In this document: piece by piece, positions 1 to 7,576 of the stretch
Numbering within the stretch: the first letter of the stretch is position 1
Layout: each line of letters begins with the position of its first letter
NCBI RefSeq assembly: GCF_959608125.1
Contig: NZ_CAUHPG010000026.1
Location: 1 to 31,358 of the forward strand
Direction of reading: 5' to 3'
Source of the DNA: an uncultured Slackia sp.
GTDB taxonomy: Bacteria; Actinomycetota; Coriobacteriia; Coriobacteriales; Eggerthellaceae
Length of the DNA stretch: 31,358 bases
Notes under the pieces: generated by a model
What the model was told of the DNA's origin: nothing
Database searches by the model: none
What the model saw: only the letters and a program-made list of their open reading frames with translations
Made by a program: the position numbers and the translations under genes

Positions 1-139
1 CCTTGAGGCTGTTGAGCTGCTCGTTGGCCATGTTGAAGATCATGGACACGTCCTCGACCGCGATGGCGGTCTCGCGCTCGGGCTCGTCGGGAAGGGCGGA
101 GAAGCCGGAAAGCGGGGTGGTGTTGACAACTTCGGGCAT
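1..139 (-). CDS. ABC transporter ATP-binding protein, polysaccharide/teichoic acid export type (partial, N-terminus only)
   Basis: Only the first 46 codons are inside the window; the gene continues past position 1. The start ATG (139-137) has an AGGAG ribosome site that overlaps the stop codon of the permease gene upstream, so the two are translationally coupled. After a Pro/Glu-rich leader of about 26 residues the reading frame gives AIAVEDVSMIFNMANEQLNSL, the typical opening of TagH/Wzt-like ATPases that energise export of polyol-phosphate or polysaccharide chains. The Walker motifs lie outside the window. The family call rests on this short opening and on the adjacent ABC-2 permease. Confidence 0.8.
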   Translation of the reverse strand, partial: MPEVVNTTPLSGFSALPDEPERETAIAVEDVSMIFNMANEQLNSLK

Positions 140-147
140 GGCTTCTC

Positions 148-930
148 CTAAACGTAGAGGATGAACTTCTTCTCGCTCTTCTTGAAGATGAGCAGGCCGA
201 CGGCGAAGGTGACCACGGCCATGCCGAGGCAGATCAGATTCTCCTGGAGGCCGGGAACGGTGCCGTCGAGCAGAAGCTGGCGGAAGTACGAGACGTAGTG
301 ATACATGGGGTTAAGCTCCATGATGGGCATCATCCAGTCGGGAAGCACCACGACGGGGTAGAAAAGCGGGGTGGCATAGGTCCAGGCGGTGATCACGACG
401 CTCCAGAGGTGGCACACGTCGCGGAAGAATACGGCAAGGGCCGAAAGCGCCAGGCCGAGGCCCGCCGAGAACAGCACGACGAACAGCAGCAGCACGGGCA
501 GCATGAGCAGGCTCAGGCTCGGCGCCACCTTGAAATAGATCATGACGATCGCCACCGCGATCAGCGAGATGCAGAAGTTGACAAGCTGGAAGAGCACCTT
601 TTCGATCGGGAATATCAGCTTCTCGATGCGTACCTTTTTGATGAGCGACGATGAGTCGAGGATCGACCACATGGCGCCTGTCGTGGACTCCGACATCAGG
701 GCGAACAGGGTGTTGCCCAGAATGATGTAGAGGGGGTAGTTGGGAATGTCGAAGCGGAAGAACGTGCTGAACACGGCGCTCAGGACGATCATCATGAGCA
801 AGGGGTTCAGCACCGACCAGACGACGCCGAGGGCGCTGCGGCGGTATTTGAGCTTGAAGTCTTTAGAGACGAGCGATGAGATGGTGAACCAGTTGCGCTT
901 CAAGGTTGCCTTGTTTATCGCGTTGGACAT
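148..930 (-). CDS. ABC-2 type polysaccharide/teichoic acid export permease (TagG/Wzm-like)
   Basis: A 260-residue integral membrane protein, the usual size for TagG/Wzm permeases. A short cytoplasmic N-terminus carries the family-typical stretch KDFKLKYRRSALGVVWSVLNP (about residues 24-44). About six hydrophobic segments follow, and the C-terminus is positively charged (KKSEKKFILYV). With the ATPase encoded immediately downstream (8 bp between stop and start) it should form a transporter that moves a lipid-linked glycopolymer across the cytoplasmic membrane. The ATG at 930 has an AGG 8 bases upstream and a good -10 box about 50 bases upstream. The substrate is not shown by the sequence. The neighbouring lic genes suggest a choline-bearing teichoic-acid-like polymer, which is inference. 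Confidence 0.9.
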   Translation of the reverse strand: MSNAINKATLKRNWFTISSLVSKDFKLKYRRSALGVVWSVLNPLLMMIVLSAVFSTFFRFDIPNYPLYIILGNTLFALMSESTTGAMWSILDSSSLIKKVRIEKLIFPIEKVLFQLVNFCISLIAVAIVMIYFKVAPSLSLLMLPVLLLFVVLFSAGLGLALSALAVFFRDVCHLWSVVITAWTYATPLFYPVVVLPDWMMPIMELNPMYHYVSYFRQLLLDGTVPGLQENLICLGMAVVTFAVGLLIFKKSEKKFILYV

Positions 931-979
931 GGCGTACCTGTGACTTTCTTATAGTTCGTCGGAATACAAACGAACCGAA

Positions 980-985
980 ATTATA
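980..985 (-). promoter_or_regulatory. Candidate -10 box for the ABC exporter operon
   Basis: The minus strand reads a perfect TATAAT here, about 50 bases before the permease start, giving a leader of roughly 40 nt. No good -35 hexamer is visible 16-18 bases upstream, so the assignment rests on the -10 box and its position. Confidence 0.4.
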
Positions 986-1115
986 CCCCACGCGCCGCCG
1001 GCGCTGCATTCTTCATCGAAAGAGCTTCGAGAGAACGCAGCCGTCGGCCGGGCGCCCGCGTTCTTTGTCCTTTGACCGGAATCGTCATGTATGCAAAATT
1101 CTTGTCATATTTACG

Positions 1116-1154
1116 TATGTTCAAAATATTGATACCATTGATAAAAATGGAACA
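1116..1154 (+). promoter_or_regulatory. Conserved AT-rich upstream element of the first Lic fusion gene (possible operator)
   Basis: The element begins TATGTTCA and ends AAAAATGGAACA, so TGTTC and GAACA form a wide inverted pair. A closely similar stretch (TATGTTCA ... AAAAAATGAAC, nearly the same length) lies at 26387-26423 upstream of the second Lic fusion gene. Conservation of non-coding sequence between two otherwise diverged paralogues suggests a shared regulatory site. The regulator is unknown. Confidence 0.4.
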
Positions 1155-1209
1155 TAGGCTGGCGGCCTTCGTGAACGCCAGGATGCACGACACATAAGGG
1201 AGGATGCGC

Positions 1210-2994
1210 GTGCTGACAGAAAACGAATTCAAGGTTCTTCGAGCCATCGTCCTTTCGCCTTGCGGCAATCAGCGTTCCCTTGCCGAGGCGGCGGGGGTTT
1301 CTTTGGGCAGCGCCAACAGGGCGCTGAAATCGCTTTCCGAACGAGGAATGGTGGAAGGCTACGAGTCTACGGAATCGGGTCGCGCGTGTCTCGACCGATA
1401 CAGGGTCGATAATGCCGTGATTATGGCTGCGGGCCTCTCTTCGCGCTTCGCGCCCATTTCCTACGAGAAGCCCAAGGGCCTGCTCGTGGTGCGCGGAGAG
1501 GTCTTGATCGAGCGCCAGATCCGTCAGCTGCAGGAGGCGGGAATCACCGACATCACCGTGGTGGTAGGCTATAAAAAGGCCCATTTCTTTTATCTGGAGC
1601 GCGAGTTCGGCGTCAAAATAGCGGTCAATGACGAGTATGCTTCCCGAAACAACAACTCTTCGCTCATGGTCGTGCGCGAGCAGTTGGGCAATACCTATAT
1701 CTGTTCGTCCGACGATTACTTCACGGTCAATCCTTTCGAAAAATATGTGTACAAGGCGTTCTACGCGGCTACGTTCGTGGAGGGCGAGACGAAGGAATGG
1801 TGCATCAAGCAGGGCGTCGGCGGACGCATCGAATCCGTTACGGTGGGTGGCAGGGATTCGCTCGTCATGCTGGGCCATGTCTATTTCGATCGCGCCTTCT
1901 CGCGCACGTTCGTCGATATCCTCGAACGCGAATACGACCTCCCCGCAACGGCCGACAAGCTGTGGGAGGAGATTTACGCCGACCATATCAAAGAGTTCGA
2001 CATGGTGGCCCGTCCGTACGGTGACGACATCGTCCATGAATTCGATTCGCTCGATGAGCTGCGCGATTTCGACCCGTACTTCCTGCGCAATGTGGATTCC
2101 GAGGTCTTCGACAACATCGTCGCCGTGCTGGGCTGCGATGTCGACAGCATCCATGACGTCTATCCCCTGAAGCAGGGATTGACCAACCTGTCGTGCCATT
2201 TCGCGGTGGGCGATGACGAATACGTCTATCGTCATCCTGGCGCGGGAACGGAACTCATCATCGACCGCGAGGCGGAGTTGGTGGCGCAGTCGTTGGCCAA
2301 AGACCTCGGCCTCGACGATACGTACATCTTCGAAGATCCGTCGCAGGGCTGGAAAATATCGCGGTTCATTCCCGGATCGCGTCAGCTCGACCCATCTAAC
2401 TCCGACCAGGTAAGGCGTGCGATGGAGATGGCTCGCGCCCTGCACGAGTCGCCGATGCAAACGCGCCGCGCCTTCGATTTCTACGATGAATCGAAAAAAT
2501 ATGCCGCACTTTACGAGGAAGCCAAGGGCCGTATCGACATAGAAGGCTTCCAGGAGATGGCCGCGAAGGCCGATCGTCTGAAAAAGCACCTTGAATCCGA
2601 CGGCGCCAGGCGTTGTTTGACGCATAACGATTTCTTCTCATTGAACTTCTTGATCGACGAGAGCGACAAGATGTATCTGATCGACTGGGAGTATTCGGGC
2701 ATGTCCGATTACGCGAGCGACTTCGGAACGTTCGTGGTGTGCAGCGAGCTGGACTACGAACGGGCTGAAGAGGCCCTGTCGTTCTATTTCGGCCGCACGC
2801 CTTCTTTCGAAGAACTTCGTCACAACTTCGGATACGTCGCCATGGCGGGCTGGTGCTGGTACGTCTGGTCGCTGTTCAAAGAGGCCCAGGGCGAGCATGT
2901 GGGCGAGTGGCTCTACATTTATTACCGATACGCCGTGAATTATCTCGACAAGGTCATCTCTTGGTACGAGAACGGCGCTGAGCAGGACGCATAG
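1210..2994 (+). CDS. licCA: wHTH - CTP:phosphocholine cytidylyltransferase (LicC) - choline kinase (LicA) fusion
   Basis: A 594-residue, three-domain protein. Residues 1-64 form a MarR-like winged helix. Residues 68-288 form a LicC-type nucleotidyltransferase with the signature MAAGLSSRFAPISYEKPKG, the SSDDYF metal-binding motif (Asp168) and a closing HEFDS (Asp279). Residues 305-590 form a LicA-type kinase of the APH fold with HNDFFSLN (His472, Asp474, Asn479) and LIDWEYSG (Asp492). It should phosphorylate choline and activate it to CDP-choline in the cytoplasm. I chose GTG 1210 over ATG 1204. The AAGGGAGG ribosome site (1196-1203) abuts the ATG but is 6 bases from the GTG, and the paralogue at 26432 starts at the aligned residue. 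licB follows 46 bp downstream. A related aminoalcohol such as ethanolamine is possible as substrate. Confidence 0.88.
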   Translation: MLTENEFKVLRAIVLSPCGNQRSLAEAAGVSLGSANRALKSLSERGMVEGYESTESGRACLDRYRVDNAVIMAAGLSSRFAPISYEKPKGLLVVRGEVLIERQIRQLQEAGITDITVVVGYKKAHFFYLEREFGVKIAVNDEYASRNNNSSLMVVREQLGNTYICSSDDYFTVNPFEKYVYKAFYAATFVEGETKEWCIKQGVGGRIESVTVGGRDSLVMLGHVYFDRAFSRTFVDILEREYDLPATADKLWEEIYADHIKEFDMVARPYGDDIVHEFDSLDELRDFDPYFLRNVDSEVFDNIVAVLGCDVDSIHDVYPLKQGLTNLSCHFAVGDDEYVYRHPGAGTELIIDREAELVAQSLAKDLGLDDTYIFEDPSQGWKISRFIPGSRQLDPSNSDQVRRAMEMARALHESPMQTRRAFDFYDESKKYAALYEEAKGRIDIEGFQEMAAKADRLKKHLESDGARRCLTHNDFFSLNFLIDESDKMYLIDWEYSGMSDYASDFGTFVVCSELDYERAEEALSFYFGRTPSFEELRHNFGYVAMAGWCWYVWSLFKEAQGEHVGEWLYIYYRYAVNYLDKVISWYENGAEQDA

Positions 2995-3040
2995 CGTCCG
3001 GGCGCGCATTCGAAAGACGATTCGATAGGAAGAAAGCGGG

Positions 3041-4156
3041 TTGATCGTGGAACAGCGTGTTGCCGAACTGCGTGAACAGCGCAGGAGAAAGTACTTCGTG
3101 AGGGGCCTGGCATTCGCCGTGGCCTCGGGCATCTGCTACGGTTTGTATACGGGGTTTCTCACGCTGGCTCAGACTCAAGGCGTTTGGGGGTCGTGGTTCG
3201 CGGGCCTCGAATGGGGAGAGGGGCAGGCTGCGCTGGGCGCCTTCGTCGTCGCCTTCGCCCTGGCGGCGCTGGCCGCGGGCCTCAACGACCTTATCAGCGG
3301 CGTGTGGTCGGTGGCGGTATGCGCCAAGAACCGCCAGGTCGGCGACTTGTGGAAGACGGTTAAGACGAAGCCGGGCCGCATCATGATGCTGTGCGCGGCG
3401 ATCGGCGGTCCCTTCGCCACCATCGCCTACGTCATCGCGCTCAATTCGGCCGCCGCTGCGGGCAATCCGGGCGTCATCGTGCCGATCGCCGCGCTCAACT
3501 GCGCTATCGGAGCGGTTTTGGGCCGCATCTTCTTCAAGCAGAGCCTCGGCGCCCATAAGGTCGCAGGTATCGCCATATGCCTGTTCGCCGCCGCGCTGAT
3601 CGGCGGAACAAGCTTCGCCGCTATGGGCCCCGGCGCATTCATGGGTTGCCTGTTCGCCTTTCTCGCGGCGTTCGGATGGGGTTTCGAGGGCTGCGTGGCG
3701 GGTTTCGGCACCATCTTGATCGACTACCGCATCGGCATCGCTATCCGCCAGGTCACAGCGGGCCTGCTGGAGCTGTTCGTGGTGTTTCCGCTGCTCATGG
3801 CCATCGGCGGCGGTCTTGATACGCTGCTCGCCGTTCTCGGCGCGGCTGTGACGAGCCCTGCGATGCTCTTCTTCCTCGTATCGGGCTTTTTCGCCATGCC
3901 TGCGTTTTCCTTCTGGTACAAGGGCAACTCGATGTGCGGCACGGCGCTCGGCATGGCATGCAACGGCATGTACGCCTTCTGGGGTCCGTTCTTCATCTGG
4001 GTTCTCATGGGATTGTGCAATATCGGCGGCATGGCGGCCGACTATCCGCCGCTGTCGGCCGTGCAGTGGATCGGCGCTCTGATCATGGTGGCGGGCATCT
4101 TCTGCATCGCGGTCGATCCTGCCGACCTGCTCCGTTCGAACAAGAAGAAAGGCTAG
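3041..4156 (+). CDS. licB: LicB-like choline permease (DMT/EamA superfamily)
   Basis: A 371-residue membrane protein with about ten hydrophobic helices arranged as two EamA-like halves. After a 20-residue charged cytoplasmic start, the first helix begins near residue 26. The segment FGWGFEGCVAGF followed by IAIRQVTAG (about residues 212-248) matches the LicB pattern (AWG-E ... IRQVTS) of the pneumococcal choline importer. It is longer than pneumococcal LicB (about 290 residues), mainly in loops. It lies directly after the LicC-LicA fusion, as licB lies within lic1 operons of Firmicutes, so choline uptake for CDP-choline synthesis is the natural role. The start is TTG 3041 with AGGA 10 bases upstream; GTG 3047 is the alternative. 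Confidence 0.85.
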   Translation: MIVEQRVAELREQRRRKYFVRGLAFAVASGICYGLYTGFLTLAQTQGVWGSWFAGLEWGEGQAALGAFVVAFALAALAAGLNDLISGVWSVAVCAKNRQVGDLWKTVKTKPGRIMMLCAAIGGPFATIAYVIALNSAAAAGNPGVIVPIAALNCAIGAVLGRIFFKQSLGAHKVAGIAICLFAAALIGGTSFAAMGPGAFMGCLFAFLAAFGWGFEGCVAGFGTILIDYRIGIAIRQVTAGLLELFVVFPLLMAIGGGLDTLLAVLGAAVTSPAMLFFLVSGFFAMPAFSFWYKGNSMCGTALGMACNGMYAFWGPFFIWVLMGLCNIGGMAADYPPLSAVQWIGALIMVAGIFCIAVDPADLLRSNKKKG

Positions 4157-4160
4157 GCGC

Positions 4161-4436
4161 ATGGGCAACGATTTGATTCCCCTGCATTACGCGATCATCG
4201 AGCACTTCGTCGCCGGCGGCGAGGATTGCGCCGCAGGCGTGGTGGCCGCTTTGGAGCCCGATTACGGCGGCTATAAGATGCTGACGAGCCGCGATGTCGA
4301 AGAGGCTCTGGCCACCGCGAAAGAAAACGGAATCCTCGACGAAGCGCGCTGCGATCTTGATGAGCGGGGCGAGCTGGTCATTTACTACCGCATCAACGAC
4401 TTCGGCAAAGACATGGCCAGGCGTTACCTGGGCTAA
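4161..4436 (+). CDS. Small winged-helix-like protein of the licB operon, function unknown
   Basis: A 91-residue soluble protein starting 4 bp after the licB stop, with an AAAGG ribosome site in the end of licB, so it is co-translated with the permease. The pattern looks like a short winged helix: an N-terminal helix (HYAIIEHFVAG), a recognition-like helix (DVEEALATAKENGIL), and a hairpin ending in GELVIYYRINDFGKDMARRYL. This resembles small PadR-type folds without their C-terminal dimerisation helix. There are no Cys pairs or enzyme motifs. A regulator or adaptor sensing choline status is conceivable but is inference from position only. Confidence 0.7.
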   Translation: MGNDLIPLHYAIIEHFVAGGEDCAAGVVAALEPDYGGYKMLTSRDVEEALATAKENGILDEARCDLDERGELVIYYRINDFGKDMARRYLG

Positions 4437-4476
4437 GGAGGGCTGCGCCGCGCGGCCTGGAGGCCCCGCCATGGGA

Positions 4477-4482
4477 TACAAT
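4477..4482 (+). promoter_or_regulatory. Candidate -10 box upstream of the amidase gene
   Basis: TACAAT (5 of 6 matches to TATAAT) lies 38 bases before the amidase start in the 84-base gap after the small wHTH-like gene. No convincing -35 hexamer is seen, so this is tentative. Confidence 0.25.
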
Positions 4483-4520
4483 GGCGCAGACGGTGTCGGC
4501 TCGCGTTTCCGGGAGGTCCC

Positions 4521-7472
4521 ATGGCGCGTTTCAGGTCTGTTCTTCTTCCATCGATCGTCGCGTTGTCTGCGTGTCTGTTCGCCGCGAGCATTGCGTTCGC
4601 GAGCGCTTCTGCGGCCGAAAGCGTGCAGGGCGCGGATTCGATCGAATTCGTCTATACCGATACGGCGACGCTCGCCGCAGGCGACGCCCAGGTCGTCGCG
4701 GTCGTCCTCGCGGACGATGCGGCGCGTATCGCGGCGGCGCGCGCATCGTTCGTAAGAATCGAGGACGGCGCGTCGTTTTCCTATGGCGCCTCGGCATGCG
4801 ATGGCGCCGGGGCGGTTTTCGATTTCTTCGTCGACGAGCCCGGGACCTACGTGCTCGAACGCGTGGCGTATACGCTTGCGGGCGAAAGCGTCGAATCGGT
4901 CGTCGACGTCGCATCCGACGGCGGCCGTCCGTGCTCGTTCTCGGTCGAAGGCGCCCGGATGCTGGGGCGGGACGCTTCGCATGAGGCCGTCTCCGTCTAC
5001 ACCCTTTCCGATGAAGGCGTACTCGAGAGCGCATCTTCTCTCGATGCCTCGCCGCTGCCCGTTTTGCGCGTTTTCGAGTCCGATGCGCCCGAAGGATCCG
5101 TCGTGCGTCTTTTGAATCGCGCGTCGGCGGAACAGGGGTCGATCGTGATCGCGCTCGATCCAGGGCACGGAGGAAGCGATCCCGGCGCCGTTGCGAACGG
5201 CCTCGAGGAATCCGAACTTAACTGGAAAATAGCGCAATACTGCAAGGCTGAGCTCGAGACGTATGCGGGCGTCGAGGTTATTATGACCCGCGGTCGAAAC
5301 GAGACGCTCAATTCGCTGACCGAACGCGTCGATCGGGCTGTCGCTGCAGGCGCGAGCGTATTCGTGAGCATCCATATCAATTCCGCCGCGGCTTCCGCCC
5401 ATGGTGCCGAAGTGTGGTACCCAAACGCCAGCAGTTGGAAATACGAGCAGACGCACGAAAAGGGCGCCGAGCTCGCGCGCGCGATTCTCGACGAACTGTC
5501 TACGCTCGGCCTGGCCGACCGCGGTCCGAAGGTTCGCGATTGGGCGGAATCGTCGTATGAGAACGGATCGACGGCCGATTATTACGGTGTCATCCGCCAT
5601 GCGCGCAGGGCCGGCATTCCCGGTGTGATCGTCGAGCACGCCTTCATCACGAACGAAGATGACGCCGCGATGCTCGCCGACGATCGCATGCTCGAACGCA
5701 TGGGTCGCGCCGACGCGCGCGGAATCGCCGAATCGTACGGACTGCGTACGAACGTCTCGTGGACGTCGGAGGGCGGGTCGCTTCGCTACCTCATCGACGG
5801 TTTGCCCGCGGCCGACGGATGGCTGTATGCGAACGGCTCGTGGTATTGGCTGGAAGGCGGCGGCTATGCGGTGTCGGGCTGGCGCTTCATCGGCGGCTCC
5901 TGGTATTACTTCGACCCTTCGACCTGCGCCATGCATCGTGCCTCGTGGCTCGAGCAGGGCGGCGCGATTTATCATTTGGCCTATTCGGGCGCGATGGATA
6001 CGGGCTGGTTCACCGTCGACGGCGCGCGTTATGCCGCCGACGGCTCGGGCGTCCTGCTTTCGGGCTGGCAGTGCGAGGACGGGACCTGGCATTACTACGA
6101 GCCGTACGCGGCGACCGGTTGGCGCTTCCTCGACGGTTCGTGGTATTGGTTCGACAAACTCGGCGTCATGGCCACGGGTTGCGTCGCGATCGGCTCGGAC
6201 CGCTATTGCTTCGCAGCCTCGGGAGCCATGCTCACGGGCTGGGTCCTCGATGACGCCGGAGCGTGGCATTACGCCGACGCTTCGGGTCGTACCGTCCTTT
6301 CGAATTGGGCGCAGATCGATGGCGCATGGTACTGGTTCGATGGGCAGGGCAGGGCCGTTACGGGCTGGCGGAACTTGGGCGGGACGTGGTACCACTTCGA
6401 TCCCGTCACCTGCGCCATGGATACGGGCTGGTATTGTCTCGACGGCGTTTGGTATTACTCCGATTCTTCGGGAGCCATGCGCACCGGCTGGCTGCATCTC
6501 GGCGATGCATGGTTCTGGCTGGACGAATCGGGAGCCATGGCGATCGACTGGCGCAGCATCGCGGGTTCGTGGTATTGGTTCGACGGCAGCGGCGCCATGG
6601 CGTCGGGCATTTTCCGCGACTTCGCCGGCACGTTGTGGTTTGCGGACGATTCGGGCCGTCTTGTGCAAGGGTCGTCGGGCTGGCGCATGCAGGGAAATGA
6701 CTGGGTCTACCTCAATGGCGACGGCTCGTTGCAGACGGGTTGGTTGTTTGCGGGCGGCTCGTGGTATTACCTGGCGGACGGCGGCGTCATGCAGACGGGA
6801 TGGCTCGAGGTCGGCGGCGACCGATACTATCTTGCGTCCTCGGGCGCCATGGTTACGGGCTGGGTGCTTGTCGATGGCGTTCCGTGCTTCTTCGATTCGT
6901 CGGGGCGCTACGATGCCGACGCCATCGGGCGTCTCGAGCCGGTGATGGGCGCGCCGTCCGCTTCTAAGTCGGCGGCGGTCGACGCCATGGTGCGCGCGTA
7001 CGGACGGTCGGGGGCCGCCTATCCTGCGGATGAGCTTTCCCGCGGCGGGGCGGCGACGCTGCATGATTTCTGCGAAACCATCTATAACCAAGCCGTCGCG
7101 GAAGGCGTTCGTCCCGAGGTTTTGTTCTGCCAGGCTATGAAGGAGACCGGCTGGTTGCGTTTCGGCGGCGACGTGGCGATCGGGCAATTCAATTTCGGCG
7201 GCCTCGGCGCGACGGGCGGCGGCGTTGCGGGGGAGAGCTTCGCGAACGTCGCGCAAGGGCTGCTTGCCCAGGCACAGCATCTGAAGGCATACGGTTCCGA
7301 TGCGGCTTTGAGCCGCCCGTGCGTCGACGGGCGCTTCTCCTACGTTAAGAGGAATACGGCTCCGTATGTCGAATGGCTCGGCATACCCGATAACCCCTAT
7401 GGCGGAGGCTGGGCCGCCGCTCGGGGCTACGGATACGATCTAGCTGCTATGATGGATGAGTATTTCGCCTGA
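4521..7472 (+). CDS. Secreted choline-binding autolysin: N-acetylmuramoyl-L-alanine amidase + KW repeats + glucosaminidase
   Basis: A 983-residue exported protein. The signal peptide covers residues 1-31 (cleavage after SASA). Residues 35-200 form a beta-rich domain I do not recognise. Residues 207-408 are an Amidase_3 catalytic domain with DPGHGGSDPG (His216), LEESELN (Glu230), SIHINSA (His285) and VEHAF (Glu372), a complete zinc and catalytic set. About 18 KW-type cell-wall-binding repeats fill residues 432-803. Residues 815-983 form a glucosaminidase-like domain with MKETGW (Glu875) and IGQFNFGGLGATGG. The protein should cut both the stem-peptide amide and the glycan strand while anchored to choline on the wall polymer. 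The ATG follows a GGGAGG site. Adjacent choline genes support a choline ligand. Confidence 0.92.
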   Translation: MARFRSVLLPSIVALSACLFAASIAFASASAAESVQGADSIEFVYTDTATLAAGDAQVVAVVLADDAARIAAARASFVRIEDGASFSYGASACDGAGAVFDFFVDEPGTYVLERVAYTLAGESVESVVDVASDGGRPCSFSVEGARMLGRDASHEAVSVYTLSDEGVLESASSLDASPLPVLRVFESDAPEGSVVRLLNRASAEQGSIVIALDPGHGGSDPGAVANGLEESELNWKIAQYCKAELETYAGVEVIMTRGRNETLNSLTERVDRAVAAGASVFVSIHINSAAASAHGAEVWYPNASSWKYEQTHEKGAELARAILDELSTLGLADRGPKVRDWAESSYENGSTADYYGVIRHARRAGIPGVIVEHAFITNEDDAAMLADDRMLERMGRADARGIAESYGLRTNVSWTSEGGSLRYLIDGLPAADGWLYANGSWYWLEGGGYAVSGWRFIGGSWYYFDPSTCAMHRASWLEQGGAIYHLAYSGAMDTGWFTVDGARYAADGSGVLLSGWQCEDGTWHYYEPYAATGWRFLDGSWYWFDKLGVMATGCVAIGSDRYCFAASGAMLTGWVLDDAGAWHYADASGRTVLSNWAQIDGAWYWFDGQGRAVTGWRNLGGTWYHFDPVTCAMDTGWYCLDGVWYYSDSSGAMRTGWLHLGDAWFWLDESGAMAIDWRSIAGSWYWFDGSGAMASGIFRDFAGTLWFADDSGRLVQGSSGWRMQGNDWVYLNGDGSLQTGWLFAGGSWYYLADGGVMQTGWLEVGGDRYYLASSGAMVTGWVLVDGVPCFFDSSGRYDADAIGRLEPVMGAPSASKSAAVDAMVRAYGRSGAAYPADELSRGGAATLHDFCETIYNQAVAEGVRPEVLFCQAMKETGWLRFGGDVAIGQFNFGGLGATGGGVAGESFANVAQGLLAQAQHLKAYGSDAALSRPCVDGRFSYVKRNTAPYVEWLGIPDNPYGGGWAAARGYGYDLAAMMDEYFA
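5814..6929 (+). repeat. KW-type (choline-binding) repeat region of the autolysin
   Basis: About 18 tandem modules of about 20 residues with the pattern GW-x-x-x-x-G-x-WYWFD-x-x-G-x-M-x-TGW. The aromatic residues are those that line choline sites in pneumococcal choline-binding proteins. Several modules have lost the second Trp or the GW pair (for example at residues 553-554 and 696-706), so not every interface need bind choline. Confidence 0.9.
7448..7453 (+). promoter_or_regulatory. Candidate extended -10 promoter for the NlpC/P60 choline-binding protein
   Basis: TGC-TATGAT (an extended -10 arrangement) lies inside the last codons of the autolysin gene, giving a leader of about 115 bases for the next gene. 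There is no clear -35, which extended -10 promoters can tolerate. Confidence 0.25.
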
Positions 7473-7576
7473 TTTTCGAATGTCTTAGGGGTGGGACGCA
7501 GGCGACGTCGAATCGAGGCACCGAAGGGCGTTTTCGCATGACACGCGCTTCGGGTCGCATCGCATGAGGAGGGATC

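Larger units (their letters stand above)
931..1209. other. Divergent intergenic region between the ABC exporter and the first Lic fusion gene
   Basis: This 279-base region holds the minus-strand -10 box at 980-985. It also holds a wide inverted repeat (AGAACGC at 1032-1038 with GCGTTCT at 1058-1064) around a GC-rich loop, and a strikingly AT-rich segment at about 1085-1150 upstream of the Lic fusion gene. A plus-strand -35-like TTGACC sits at 1072-1077, but the -10 that would follow (AAAATT, 1095-1100) is weak. No open reading frame here looks real. Confidence 0.5.

Noticed and set aside
1032..1064. Inverted repeat AGAACGC/GCGTTCT considered as a terminator
   Set aside because: The loop is about 19 bases and no transcript from either side ends here, since the flanking genes are divergent; kept only as a note in the intergenic entry.
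2954..4168. A 404-residue minus-strand frame opposite licB
   Set aside because: It is a highly charged low-complexity product, antisense to ten clear transmembrane helices; no start signals.
4083..7280. A 1065-residue open frame antisense to the licB end and the autolysin gene
   Set aside because: It mirrors the GC-rich KW-repeat codons on the other strand, has low-complexity Arg/Ala/Pro composition, no ribosome site and no recognisable domain, while the plus-strand frame has complete catalytic motifs.
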